Shown: piece after piece, positions 9,562-19,720 of the stretch
Position numbering within the stretch: the first letter of the stretch is position 1
How the letters are laid out: the number at the start of each line of letters is the position of its first letter
Source of the DNA: Gnetum montanum
Lineage: Eukaryota > Streptophyta > Gnetopsida > Gnetales > Gnetaceae
Direction of reading: 5' to 3'
Length of the DNA stretch: 64,000 nucleotides
Assembly: GCA_015680685.1 (NCBI GenBank)
Contig: MNCI01027012.1
Location: 452,288-516,287 of the forward strand
The notes under the pieces: generated by a model
What the model saw: only the letters and a program-made list of their open reading frames with translations
Databases searched by the model: none
Told to the model about the DNA's origin: nothing
Program-made: the position numbers and the translations under genes

Positions 9562-9872
9562 TGATGAAGTGGTTACTCTAATAATTAGAGTGGTTATTAT
9601 TAGAGCAGTTCCTGTAATTATTAGAGTAGCTATTATTGGAGTGGTTACTGTAATAATTAGAGTGGTTATTATTGGAGTGATTACTCTAATTATTAGAGTA
9701 GTTATTATTGGAGTGGTTACTCTAATAATTAGAGTTCCTGTAATTATTAGAGCGGTTATTATTAGAGTGGTTCCTCTAATTATTATAGTAGTTATTATTG
9801 GAGCAGTTATTCTAATTGTTAAAGCAGTTACTCTAATTATTAGAGTAGTTGCTCCCAAGTCTATAAATATAG
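9562..9872 (+). promoter_or_regulatory. LTR promoter: array of ACTCTAATAATTAGAGT-type palindromes and TATA box
   Basis: From 9562 to about 9852 the sequence is an array of near-palindromes such as ACTCTAATAATTAGAGT, alternating with 'gttattattggagtg', with an irregular period near 30 bp. It is followed at once by TCTATAAATATAG at about 9858-9870. The array is much longer than the GCGATATCGC cluster at the same place in element 1. Confidence 0.65.
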
Positions 9873-10625
9873 TGCTTAGGTGCACAGTTGAAAAGGAAGT
9901 CTTTTAGCAATCAAGTAGCGAACATCTTGTAGTCTATTGGAAGGTTAGAGTATTTTCCAAGTGCCCATAGCAGGAGATCGAAGTGTGGACGGATCTTTAT
10001 TTGAGCATTGTGTGCTTAAGCACATCTTGTGAATGGAAATAACGACAATATCTTTGATTCATCCTTGTAGCACTTGAGATTTGTTTTCTTACACATTTCT
10101 TTTATTTTATTTTCTTATGAATTTATTTTATTTTATGCACTTTACATTTTTATTATTAGCACAACAATTCATTTTGATCAATTAAGAAAATCGTTAAATT
10201 ACACTCAGTACAATCACTTCGAGCATGCATGTAACACTTGGTAACATAGTAATGATTAGTGTTTGGTAATCCCAGTAGTGTTGTATTGGTTCAGAATGTG
10301 TACGACAAGTGAGAACGGATACTAGTGTTAGGATTAGTTAAAGCCTAGTTAATCAGTAGTTAAGTTAAAGTAGTTACTTAGTTATCTCTCTCCTTCCTTA
10401 TTAGTAGTAAGACATAAAAACATAAAAGATATAAAAATCATATGCCTCAAGCTTACTTAACCATACAATCATAACATATAGGCAAGCTTGGAAAGACAAC
10501 GATCAACCAACCTATCTTTGTTCCACAAGGGCACATAAGCACTTAGTCCTTGGAATTCAATTAGATTGTGCGTGAAACACTCATATTTGTATGGTTTAGC
10601 ATAGGGGTACCTTTCCGCTCATCAT

Positions 10626-10644
10626 TGGTGCCATTGCCAGGGAC
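10626..10644 (+). promoter_or_regulatory. Primer binding site, tRNA-Asp type (decayed)
   Basis: TGGTGCCATTGCCAGGGAC, one base after the LTR end. It differs from the tRNA-Asp site of element 1 by transitions of the kind expected from cytosine deamination. Confidence 0.75.
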
Positions 10645-10736
10645 TTAGTTGTTTGTGCGCTAACTAGAACATAGGAAATCATTCACATTATTGAAACGAA
10701 CCCTTAGGGTTGATTGAGAAAATGATAAATAAGAAC

Positions 10737-11712
10737 TTCTCACAACACAATCTATAATAAACCTTACAAAAATCCTAAGTAACATGTGAAAATATTTCCT
10801 ATGAAAAATAGGTGACTTCCTATCACTAAAATAACACTTGTGCAAGATCCAGGCAACAGTCTTAGTCGAAAACTTACAAATTCATCAGAATTTAGGCAAT
10901 AACAATCACAACGTAAGAACAGAAAAATCCTAACAATAAACATCATAATAGCATCATGGGCAAAGGATGAAACTTGGAACCTATAACATATTGGTGGTCC
11001 TTTTAAACAAATCCTACAACTCTGAGATTTAGCTCTCGGAGGCAAATGTATCTAGGTTCACATTCCTAGGATGATGATGATGATGATGACGATGATGACG
11101 ACGATGTTCAGGATCCAACCTGTACCACAATCTAGAGAATGTAGCATTGACGGCCCATTTGAGGCTGAAGAGGAAGATCAAGAGAATGGATGATTTTAGA
11201 GAAATCCTAATGGCCCAACATATCTAGTCAAGGCACAAGAACTTTCTAGAAAGCACTACCATTGATGACGAAGCCCATCGCATGGGACTTCTGCTTTGAA
11301 AATGCGCTCTATTATGCATGATCATCAGATTATGATTATGATTATGATTCTGATGATGAAGATTCTTCTTCTACTACTAGTTTTGATCTTGGTCTTGGTC
11401 TGCCTCCTCTTTCTGATGATTATGCCTTCTGTCCTTTTCCGTAATATGATGATGAACGTCGCCATTGACATTGGTTTCTTCATCATTTTCTCTTTCTCTG
11501 CTCACTCTACCTTCCTTATCGGCCATTTTCGTTGCGACGCTTTGTTTGCAACCTAGGGTTTTGATGCATTTGACATTTGGATTACTTTTGGTGCTATTGC
11601 TATTGTTGTTGTTGTTGTTACTGCGCTTGCATGTGCCTCTTATAAAGTGTTGTAAAAGGAAAGGCGATGATGAATGTAGTGGCACAGCTGCTTTTGCAGA
11701 GGAGGAAGACAT
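10737..11712 (-). pseudogene. SUN: Second copy of SUN exon 1 with part of intron 1 (segmental duplicate)
   Basis: 10737-11690 aligns with 7980-8908 over both intron and exon sequence, so it is a DNA-level duplication and not a processed copy. The exon part (10981-11712) starts with ATG at 11712 and stays open for 111 codons (MSSSSAKAAVPLHSSSPFLL, then a poly-Asn run, KMADKEGRVSRERENDE), then hits three TAGs in a row. Further on the membrane segment SILLIFLFSLKWAVNA is clear. After it the His run is longer than in copy 1, and three stops fall in the coiled-coil lead-in, where copy 1 reads through. This copy keeps the start codon that copy 1 lacks. No exon 2 or 3 duplicate was found. Confidence 0.65.
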
Positions 11713-11732
11713 CTCTCCCTATACATGCATTC

Positions 11733-11759
11733 CTTCTTCTTCTTCTTCTTCTTCTTCTT
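11733..11759. repeat. (TTC)n microsatellite
   Basis: Nine or so TTC/TCT units in a row just upstream of the copy 2 SUN start codon (minus strand GAA repeats). Confidence 0.9.
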
Positions 11760-12850
11760 TTGGTTGATTGCTGATGTTACTGCACTTACTGGTAGTAGCA
11801 ACACAACACTGAATAATTCCACAACATCTTCTCTGTTTATTTTATTTTTGGGTTTTTATAATGTTAGTGTAGAGATACATATCTATGTGGAAATGTTGTG
11901 CATGGAATTGCTTTCAACATGTTTTTCTTCATCATATGAGATTTGTTTTGTGTGCCCATTCTTTTTTCACCCTAGGAATATTCAATTTTTTTTATCTACC
12001 CTTAGAATTGGGCTTTGAACCATGTACCATGAATGCAAAGCAAAGCATGTGAACATACTAGCTAACTTACTCCTCGTGTTCATGCCATTTGTTCTCTTTC
12101 AATCCATCTTCATTGTGTAGTTGAAATGCCCATGGCATATTATATCTGGTGGATTATATTTATTGAAAAACATTATTTCTCCATCACACCTGATTTTTTC
12201 CCTATGGATCTAATTTTTCTTTCTCCCCTTTGTCCTCGATCAAATTGATTTTTTCTAAAATTCCTGTAAGGAGACTCTAAATTACTTCCAATTTTTGAAT
12301 TGATGCCAAAATTTTTACTTATTTAAATTATACATGAATTTCTATTAAATTTGAGAATGCAAATTTACAAGCTAGTAAGTGAAAATTTGAGACATCATCT
12401 TCTATTAATATTGATGTAACTAAACATTTGATTTTCTTAATCTTACATCATGATACATGTTCATTCAAATTTTGAGTTATGTTCCTCATAATCAAAGTTC
12501 TACCTCAAAATTAAATGATGTGATGCTAAAACATAACATTCAAGTCCTTCATGCCAAATATTAGTCTCATTTTTTTTATTTGTTGAGCTAGGAAATTCTT
12601 TAATAGTTTAATGTATCACACATATCGAATCATTTATACATAAGCATGCAATGCTAATCATTTTTAAGTGAGCTCAAAATTTTAATGTCTCTAATGTGAG
12701 TCGTAAAGAGAAATTTGAAAAATTCCCTTGTGTGAATAGTTGCAAATGATGTTAATTAGCACAAGGGGGGTTATGTATATATATTTTCATCCAAGTTAGG
12801 GCACTTAGAGAATGTACCGAATTTTTAATATTTCTTTGAAATTAAATGAT
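11760..12850. other. Non-coding AT-rich DNA upstream of SUN copy 2
   Basis: No coding frame or element was recognised. If copy 2 holds the original 5' end of the SUN gene, its promoter would be here on the minus strand, but no single TATA box can be chosen with confidence. Confidence 0.5.
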
Positions 12851-14165
12851 GTAAACTAAGGACATCTAGATGATTGTTAAAGGGTTTCAAGGTAATTCAA
12901 CTAGTTTTGAAGGCATGAAAATTATGATGGTATGGTATTTATCAATAAGGACCTCATATGGGAGAAAAAGGCTATGTGATGGTTCATAGGAACATTGATT
13001 CGGAGGAATAATGATAATAGGAAAAGAATGTTATGAAAAATAGGTTGAGGGTAAGAAATGATGTGTGTGAGCTGTATCATAAGCAGAGATTACAAAAGAT
13101 TACACAAGTGGATCCTCCCCAAAGTAGGTTCTAACCTATAATGCCCTTGTGTAACCACACTTAAAGTGTCTGTGGACATTAGAAGGGTTAAATGTAATCC
13201 GCATAGATTCCACAAAACACACACATGTAATTATCATCGGAATGAGGTAAGAATTCTATGTTATACAGGACACAAGCTACAATTACCCAAATAGTGAGAT
13301 GAGATGAATTATAGAAAGGATTGTAGAGATTGGGACATGAGGTAACCGATCCAGGGCACAATGAATCTTGTGTGAAAAGAATGTTTATCATGTCATTAAC
13401 CCATTGTTCCAAGATCAGGATCATGTCCATTCCTCTAATCAGTGACACCACATTATTTCATCCCATGATGAATGACTATGAGAGTACCATAACAACAAGG
13501 TGTATGATCGATTGGCATTTATTCACGGGAGGAGTGATTTTTGTTTTGTGGCATTTTTCTTTCTTCTTCCTTTTTTTTTCTTTTCTTCTTTTTTTTGATC
13601 GCTAAATCCAGAGAAGTCGCAAACCTTTAGGCATGGATGCATGTCTTTCTAGTGGGACCCCCTAGAATAGCATTGGATTTTTTTGAGTGCCCTTTTGATT
13701 ACTCTTACTCCCATTTTTCATTAGATCTACAAGGATCTTAGTACAACCACATTGCATGATAACTCCCAAAGGGGTCACCAAAGAGAATCCGCAAGTCCCC
13801 TTGATGTCACACCCTAGTCATTCCCTCTTGGTCCATCCTTCTTCATTCTGGGTACAATGAACACAAAATTAATTTTAAGTTTTAAAAATGTCAAGAATAT
13901 CACTGTACCCTCGAATAGAACCTCTTATTTGTAGAATGAATGAGTGGGTGTAACGGGCTCACTGTTCACATAATTGATCACTTGAGACCTCACAACATAG
14001 CACACACCTCAACCAATGATCCACATGAGTGTTTTATTCATGGATGAGATTACTTATAAAAATGTAAAGAGACAAAAAGACAAAAAGATAAAACAAGAAA
14101 TTGAAAAATGAAAAACTAGAAAAAAAAGTTGTAAAATTAAAGAAAATGAAAAGTGTTTATTAATC
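12850..14165 (-). repeat. 3' spacer of Athila/Tat-like element 2
   Basis: This resembles 47400-48880 of the complete element: 'caagtggatcctccccaaagtag' here against 'caagtgggtccttcccaaagtaa' there, both followed by 'atgcccttg'. It is non-coding and joins directly to the decayed gag, so protease and all of pol are missing. No 3' LTR could be delimited. Confidence 0.6.
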
Positions 14166-16154
14166 TTACTTGCTATTTGAATGGGGGATATCCCTCATAG
14201 CTAAACGGTTGAGGATGGCAAGGATTAATAAATGACGATGGGGATCCTTGCATGTTGGAAATATTGGAACTTGGCCGTACTCACCCCATTGGGTTTCAAA
14301 CACCTGATTGTAGTAAGCATAGTGGAGAAATTTATATGATGTAGTTCTTGGATAATGAGTTAACCCACTATGATATTTAGGACTGTTAGATGGTATGCAA
14401 GGATCTGGATGTTTCCTTTCATGACTGTGTTCATTGGGCCATATGGTTGTTGGAGTGTTAGTTGGTGGCCCTGATGAAGTTACATGAGGCATTGGGTTCG
14501 AAGGTAAGGGTGCACCATAGGGTTGGGCTTGTGCTAAGTTGGAGGGTGCATTGGCCTTGGAATTGTGTTGTCCCTTCTTATGGTCATATTTAAAGAAAGG
14601 ACACTTTTGATGTTGCTAAGGTCTCTCACTGCTATTAGTAGTATTAGCACAAGTGACGTTTAGGGGTTGTTGCTGTGGTGCAGACACCTTAGGAACAACT
14701 GGTGGCGATGTAGAAGGAGGAAAAGGATGAGAATGTTGAAACTAAGGAGAAGTGTAGGATACACAAGGCAGTGGTTGTGTTGAAGGCATGGGTTGATAGT
14801 ATTGAAAAGAATGATAATGCAGTGAGATAGAGTATGCTAGTCTAGCTAGAGAAACAAGATGTTGAATGTGATAAGCATTTGGATTGGGATGATATGAAGT
14901 GTGTCTCCAGTCTAAGGGTGGTCTCCCCCATGACTGGGATTTTTGTTACGTGATCGAACAAAGTATCTTTGTATGAACTCTAGATGTAACGTGTTTCTCC
15001 AATGCTCATGTAAATGTAACAATATTGGGCATTGGCCCTTGGGGTGATTGTATAGGCATATGTTGCATTCATACGTATGATTGGCAGTTGAGCTCTTATT
15101 TTCCTTATCCCTTCTATTCGATTGTCTATTATTTTGTCCTGCTTCTTGGGTTGTCAAAACTCTATCTCCAATGATATTGATATATTCTCCATACTTTTTA
15201 TATGTCCATTCCAACATCTTATTGATCTTTGCCTCGACTTCTTCTAACAATTGTTGTATCAGAAAAGATGGTTCTTTCTCCTTGTGATTGGTTGATTTCT
15301 CCTTTCTATGATCATGGACCTTTATTAAGTTGAGATTTCGGTCTCGTTGATGTTTTTCAACACTCTCCCATCTAGCCATTTCTCCTTCTTCTTTTGCTAA
15401 CTGCTTAATAAGCTCTTGGACTTCATGGGTTCATAGTTCATATAGTTGACCTTAGGCATACATTCCTAAGGTCACTCTTGTTTCATCATGAAGCCCATCA
15501 ATGATATGGTACATTAGCCTTTCTTTGGAGAACTCATGGCCTAGATAGTTGTTTAATAGTGCATAATATCTTTCTAAGGCCATGTCCAAGGGTTCATGTT
15601 GTGCTTGTTTCCACCCTTGGATTTTTTCCATCAAGGCTAACACTCCTGCATAGGTTTGATATCTTTCGCTAAAGAGTTCTACCATTGTTGGCCAACGTTG
15701 TATTGAATTTGATTTTAATGATCTATACCATACTTTTTCTTGGCCAACGTGTCATAGGAAAGAGATTAAGTTTTTGCCAGCCGTTATCAATGTTGTTCCA
15801 TGTCCAGGCATCATAGAAGGCTTGTAAATGTTGATGCGGATCTAAGTTATAGCCTTCTAAGAAAGTAGGGAAGCTGTTTAAATCGAGCCTAGGTAGGAAG
15901 CTCCCTTTATGATGTCTACGAGAGATTCAAACAACCTCTTGTATTTGCGTTAGGCTTGTAGTGGCCAGTGGGGATTCATCATCATCAAGAAAGTTATGCT
16001 TTTGTGCGTTGGGACATTGTTGCCTTCATTTATGTTTATAAGAAACCCCAACCTCAGATTGCATACTCCAATCTTCATTGTCATATAATTCATCGATTCT
16101 CCAATGAATTTCCTCATTAGGTATGGCATTATCATAGTCTTGTAGGAGAGGCAT
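14166..16154 (-). pseudogene. Decayed gag of element 2
   Basis: Gag pseudogene in several frames. A start ATG lies at 16154. Capsid-domain strings are seen at about 15452-15690 (MVELFSERYQTYAGVLALME, IQGWKQAQHEPLDMALERYY, HIIDGLHDETRVTLGMYA). A zinc knuckle CNICLYNHPKGQCPILLHLH lies near 15010-15080. The Pro-rich tail runs to 14166. These match the gag of element 1 in order and spacing. Stops and frameshifts separate the pieces. The region between knuckle and tail is rich in TGA and TAG created by C-to-T changes. Confidence 0.8.
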
Positions 16155-16275
16155 GGTTGTGAAGCTGTGTGTGAATTCGTATGTGAATTTTTGTAATTAA
16201 TTCTTTTTAAAAGATATATTGTTAATTCCTATACAGTGACCTTGTATGATATAACTAATCTAGATAACTAGCACC

Positions 16276-16294
16276 ATCCTCGGCAACGGAGCCA
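16276..16294 (-). promoter_or_regulatory. Primer binding site, tRNA-Asp type (element 2)
   Basis: Minus strand TGGCTCCGTTGCCGAGGAT, one base from the LTR end. It is close to the tRNA-Asp site of element 1. Confidence 0.8.
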
Positions 16295-16295
16295 A

Positions 16296-17158
16296 TGATG
16301 AGTGATGAGGTACCCCTACACTCAACCATATGAATACAAGTGTTACATGCACGATCCGGTCGAACTTCGCAGATGAACTAGTTGTGGCATCTAGACAGTT
16401 AGCCTTAGGTCACAGTTCATTGTCTTTCCACCTAGACTAGTATTAGCTTTGTCACATATGGTTTAGTCCAGAGTGAGGTGTATGATGTGTTTCTAACCTA
16501 ATGCTACTCCTGAAGGTAATGGAAGATAATATTAACTAAGCTAAGGGATAAAGGGTGAGAAGGATTCTAGCTAGCCTAAATGCGATGAGCATCCATTCCT
16601 TGATTATCCGTACACATCTTGAACTTTGTGCATGACTACCACTGGGGTTACCAAGCATAGATCCTAGGTACGCTATTGGGTTACCAAGTAGTCACACTTA
16701 AATGCTTGTAATCAAGTCGTACTCATTTCACGTTTAACAGGAGTTTAAGGGTGAGAGATATTAACTAAGAAAGCAATAAATAACAATTAATTAATTAATT
16801 AATTAAAAAAGTGAATGCTGCAATGATGAAGTAATCTCGATATATATTTCCAGTCATGTGCATTTCCAAGTACGTCACACTCGAATAAAGGATGCAATAC
16901 AATTACATTCACCACAATGCAGGCATACACTGGGAAATAATTGTAACTCTAAGAAGGAAAAACTGTAAGAGTTTGGGTAAGGAACTAAGAACTAATCACT
17001 AGAACAAAGAAAGCTACCTCTTATTTATAGAAATTGAGGCAGGCTGCGATATTGCATATGTGATATCGTGGCCCATGCGATATCATGGTTGTTGTGATAT
17101 CTCAGCTGCTGTGATATCATGGCTGTGATATCACAGTCAAAAAATTCATGACTCATCA
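16296..17158 (-). repeat. 5' LTR of element 2 (about 863 bp)
   Basis: Begins TGATGAGTGATGAGGTACCCCTACACTC (first part identical in type to element 1) and ends ATGACTCATCA on the plus strand. It has the same body phrases as the LTR at 3704-4547. A (TTAA)n run lies at about 16787-16804. Confidence 0.85.
17021..17147 (-). promoter_or_regulatory. LTR promoter: TATA box plus six GATATC-centred palindromes
   Basis: A TATA box (minus strand CTATAAATAAGAGG) spans about 17019-17032. Upstream of it are six copies of a GATATC-centred motif between 17046 and 17143, mostly as TGTGATATCACA-like or CGATATCATGG forms. They look like the GCGATATCGC sites of element 1 after loss of CpG. Confidence 0.6.
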
Positions 17159-18900
17159 ATCATCCAACCAAGGATAGTCAAATGTTTATGATGGAGGGAA
17201 AAAAAATAATAGGCATCAATTTCAAACATCAAAATCTTTTAACAACATCTAACAATCGGCTTTAAGATTAGTTTGAATAATTGACCATAATCCATATGAA
17301 CAAAATAGTGTCAAACAAAGTTCTAAGCTAGCTAAGGATGTAAAATTGAGCTTCAATGACATGATAGAGTTAAAAGAAAAAACATTAAGAGATCATGAGC
17401 TCATCATAACTTCTAGTGACTAACTATGACCTAATCATGACTAGATCATAACTTATGACTTACTTAGAAAAATAACTAGCAAAAACATTAGCAAAATAAC
17501 TCAACCATGACTTGACCATAATCCATTGTTAACCAATAACTCAAAATCACTTAAAATGATCATAATAACTAAGAAAACTTGACCACAACTTCATCATAAC
17601 TCATGGTCGGTGATCATGACCTAACCATGACTCGTGGAATTATAGTTTTGATGAAAACATAGAATGAAAATGTGAAAGAAGGATAAAGAGTTGATCATAA
17701 TATCACCATGACTTGTGGTGAAAGATCAAAACTTGACCATGACTCATGGTTAGTGTCAATAGTCTTACCATGACATATTGTAGATTCATGGCTTTGGCAC
17801 AAAACTTAAGAAAAAGAGAAAATAGCATGAAATGACCATGAAATAATCATTAATTAGTAGTGAATGCTAATAACAAAAAAGACATAACTCAAAGAACATA
17901 AAAATAACTTCAAATTGGAACAAAAATTACATTTGAAATGATGGTTTGATAAAGGGTTCTAATCATAGGTAAATTATCAAAAGCTTATAAAACAATAATA
18001 TCTTGGAATTCATCAAAATAGTAAAAACCTAATTAGGTCTATAACAAGACAAACATAACGTCATGAAGATACAAGTAAAAATAATAAAATTATAATTGAA
18101 AGAGACAACAAATTAATCATAAAAATTAGGTAATTCTACACATGTAAAGAAAAATCCAACCCAATTATGAATGCATAGAAATTAAATAGAAATTTCTCAA
18201 AGTGCAAACTAGACTAATAAATACAAATATATGAACCAAAATAGATAAAATAAAACTATCAAGATAACTTATCTAGAAAATAGAAGTACAATCCACGAAG
18301 AAACATGTGGTCATCACCAAAAAATTTCACATAACCAAGCATACCAAATAGCAAAGCTTTAAAACACCACCATAAGCAATCAATCTAGTTAAAATTTCAC
18401 ATCTAAGAAAATGAATGTCAAAGTGCTATGTGTGAATGAATGTGGAATTTTTGTGAATAATTATTGAAAACCCGAACATTACAATACGTTTCTAGTTTTA
18501 AAAAATAAAAATATAATTAAAGAAATCTACCACAAAGCCTTTGATAACTAATACAAGTAACTCTTAAAGATGTCATAAGCCATACCAAGACCATACAAAT
18601 TGTAAACTACACATATCACAATAATATAATTTATAAAAATAATATCATGGTATCATAAATTTGACTATGCCATCACATGCCTTACATGCCTCATATAATA
18701 GCCTCCTTGAAAAGCCTACCAAACTCATCTACAAAGTTGGTGTATACCAGCTAAAAATGTAATTAAATAATGCATGCTATTAAATATATAAGAGCATAAA
18801 ACATAAATTGGATAATCTAAGCTAACTAATAAGCATAACTCAAAGACATATCATAACATCCAAAGCATAAATAAGCATAAATCACAATGTAAATACACTA
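17159..18900. other. Unassigned AT-rich DNA with a cluster of ACCATGACTCATGGT-like motifs
   Basis: No coding frame was seen. Between about 17390 and 17790 short near-palindromes such as CCATGACTCATGG, CATGACTCGTGG and ATGACTTGTGGTGA recur about a dozen times in both orientations, mixed with 'cataactcatgg'. This recalls the palindrome clusters of the LTR promoters, but no LTR ends could be placed here. The rest (17800-18900) is A-rich sequence with nothing recognised. Confidence 0.5.
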
Positions 18901-18904
18901 ACCT

Positions 18905-19720
18905 AAAAATCCAAAATATAGGTTATTACAAAGTTTTAAATAGGTTTAATGTACAACATGCATTCATTTTGAATAATGGGACACATTTTATTGGAGATTC
19001 ATGTGATCCTTAGGGGTGAAAAATAAACTTAGTATACCTTATTACCCCAAGGTAAATGGACAAGATGAAGTCATAGATAGGGAAATTTCTAGGCTTCTAA
19101 CGTACATCATTAGTAAATATAGTAAGGATAGAAGCAAAAAATTGAATGATATCTTATTGGCATATCACTCAACTTGGAACATTTCTATAGGTTATTCTAC
19201 ATATGACTTAGTGTACAAGAAATGAATAAAATTACCAATCCAAGTAAAACTTAATAGACTAATAATTACCTATGATCTTAACTTGGATCTCATACTAGAC
19301 TAGCACAAATAATTAGTGAACTTAAACATGTTAGATATGAACTAACTGATATCCATCATGCACAATATGATCTACAAAGTCTACCATAAGCAAAGGCATG
19401 ATACAAAAAGCAAGCACCTAGAGTTGCAACCAAGGGAAAAGATTCTATACTATAATTCGAATCACATGCTACAATGCGCTAAATTTCAAATGCTTTAGAA
19501 AGGGCCATACATAATCCACATTATTTATCAATTAGGTGGCCTATAAATCTATAACCCAATGAATGCATAAAATTTAATCCTTATTAACATATAGCAAATC
19601 AAACAATGTAGAAAATCCTAAGAAGTTGCATCCACCTATTCATCATCATCAAACACAACAGTTGCATGTTTCAATTTTTGGTATCTCCTCCTTAGATCTT
19701 GGTCATGGAAAGATATATTA
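18905..19720 (+). pseudogene. Integrase C-terminal core fragment of an Athila/Tat-like element
   Basis: Plus-strand remnant of the retrotransposon integrase. The core strand with the second catalytic Asp has decayed (NGTHF-like remains near 18980). The stretch at 19016-19225 is open and reads KLSIPYYPKVNGQDEVIDRE, which contains the region of the third catalytic acid, followed by LLAYHSTWNISIGYSTYDLV, characteristic of Athila/Tat integrases. Further on 'ggtatctcctccttagatcttggtcatgg' matches the end of pol in the complete element (48907-48940, inverse). No gag, RT or LTR of this copy was recognised beside it. Confidence 0.75.

Larger units (their letters stand above)
9562..10735 (+). mobile_element. 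Plus-strand Athila/Tat-like LTR with primer site and short leader, truncated
   Basis: This is the same LTR family as 3704-4547 but in the opposite orientation. It starts TGATGAAG at 9562 and ends CGCTCATCA at 10624, about 1063 bp. R/U5 carries 'cacttggtaacatagtaatgattagtg' and 'ggttcagaatgtgtacgaca', inverse forms of phrases in the other copies. A primer site and about 90 bp of leader follow, then the element stops at about 10735, where the duplicated SUN block begins. It therefore lies between the two SUN exon 1 copies. Confidence 0.75.

Noticed and set aside
9538-9907. Long open frames on both strands (about 112 codons each) rich in Ile, Val and Thr
   Set aside because: They are translations of the ATTATTAGAGT palindrome array; frames on both strands and the repeating peptide show they are artefacts.
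11465-11767. Leu-rich plus-strand frame in the SUN copy 2 region
   Set aside because: It is the complement of the poly-Asn and low-complexity segment of the SUN exon; the minus strand has the better family context.
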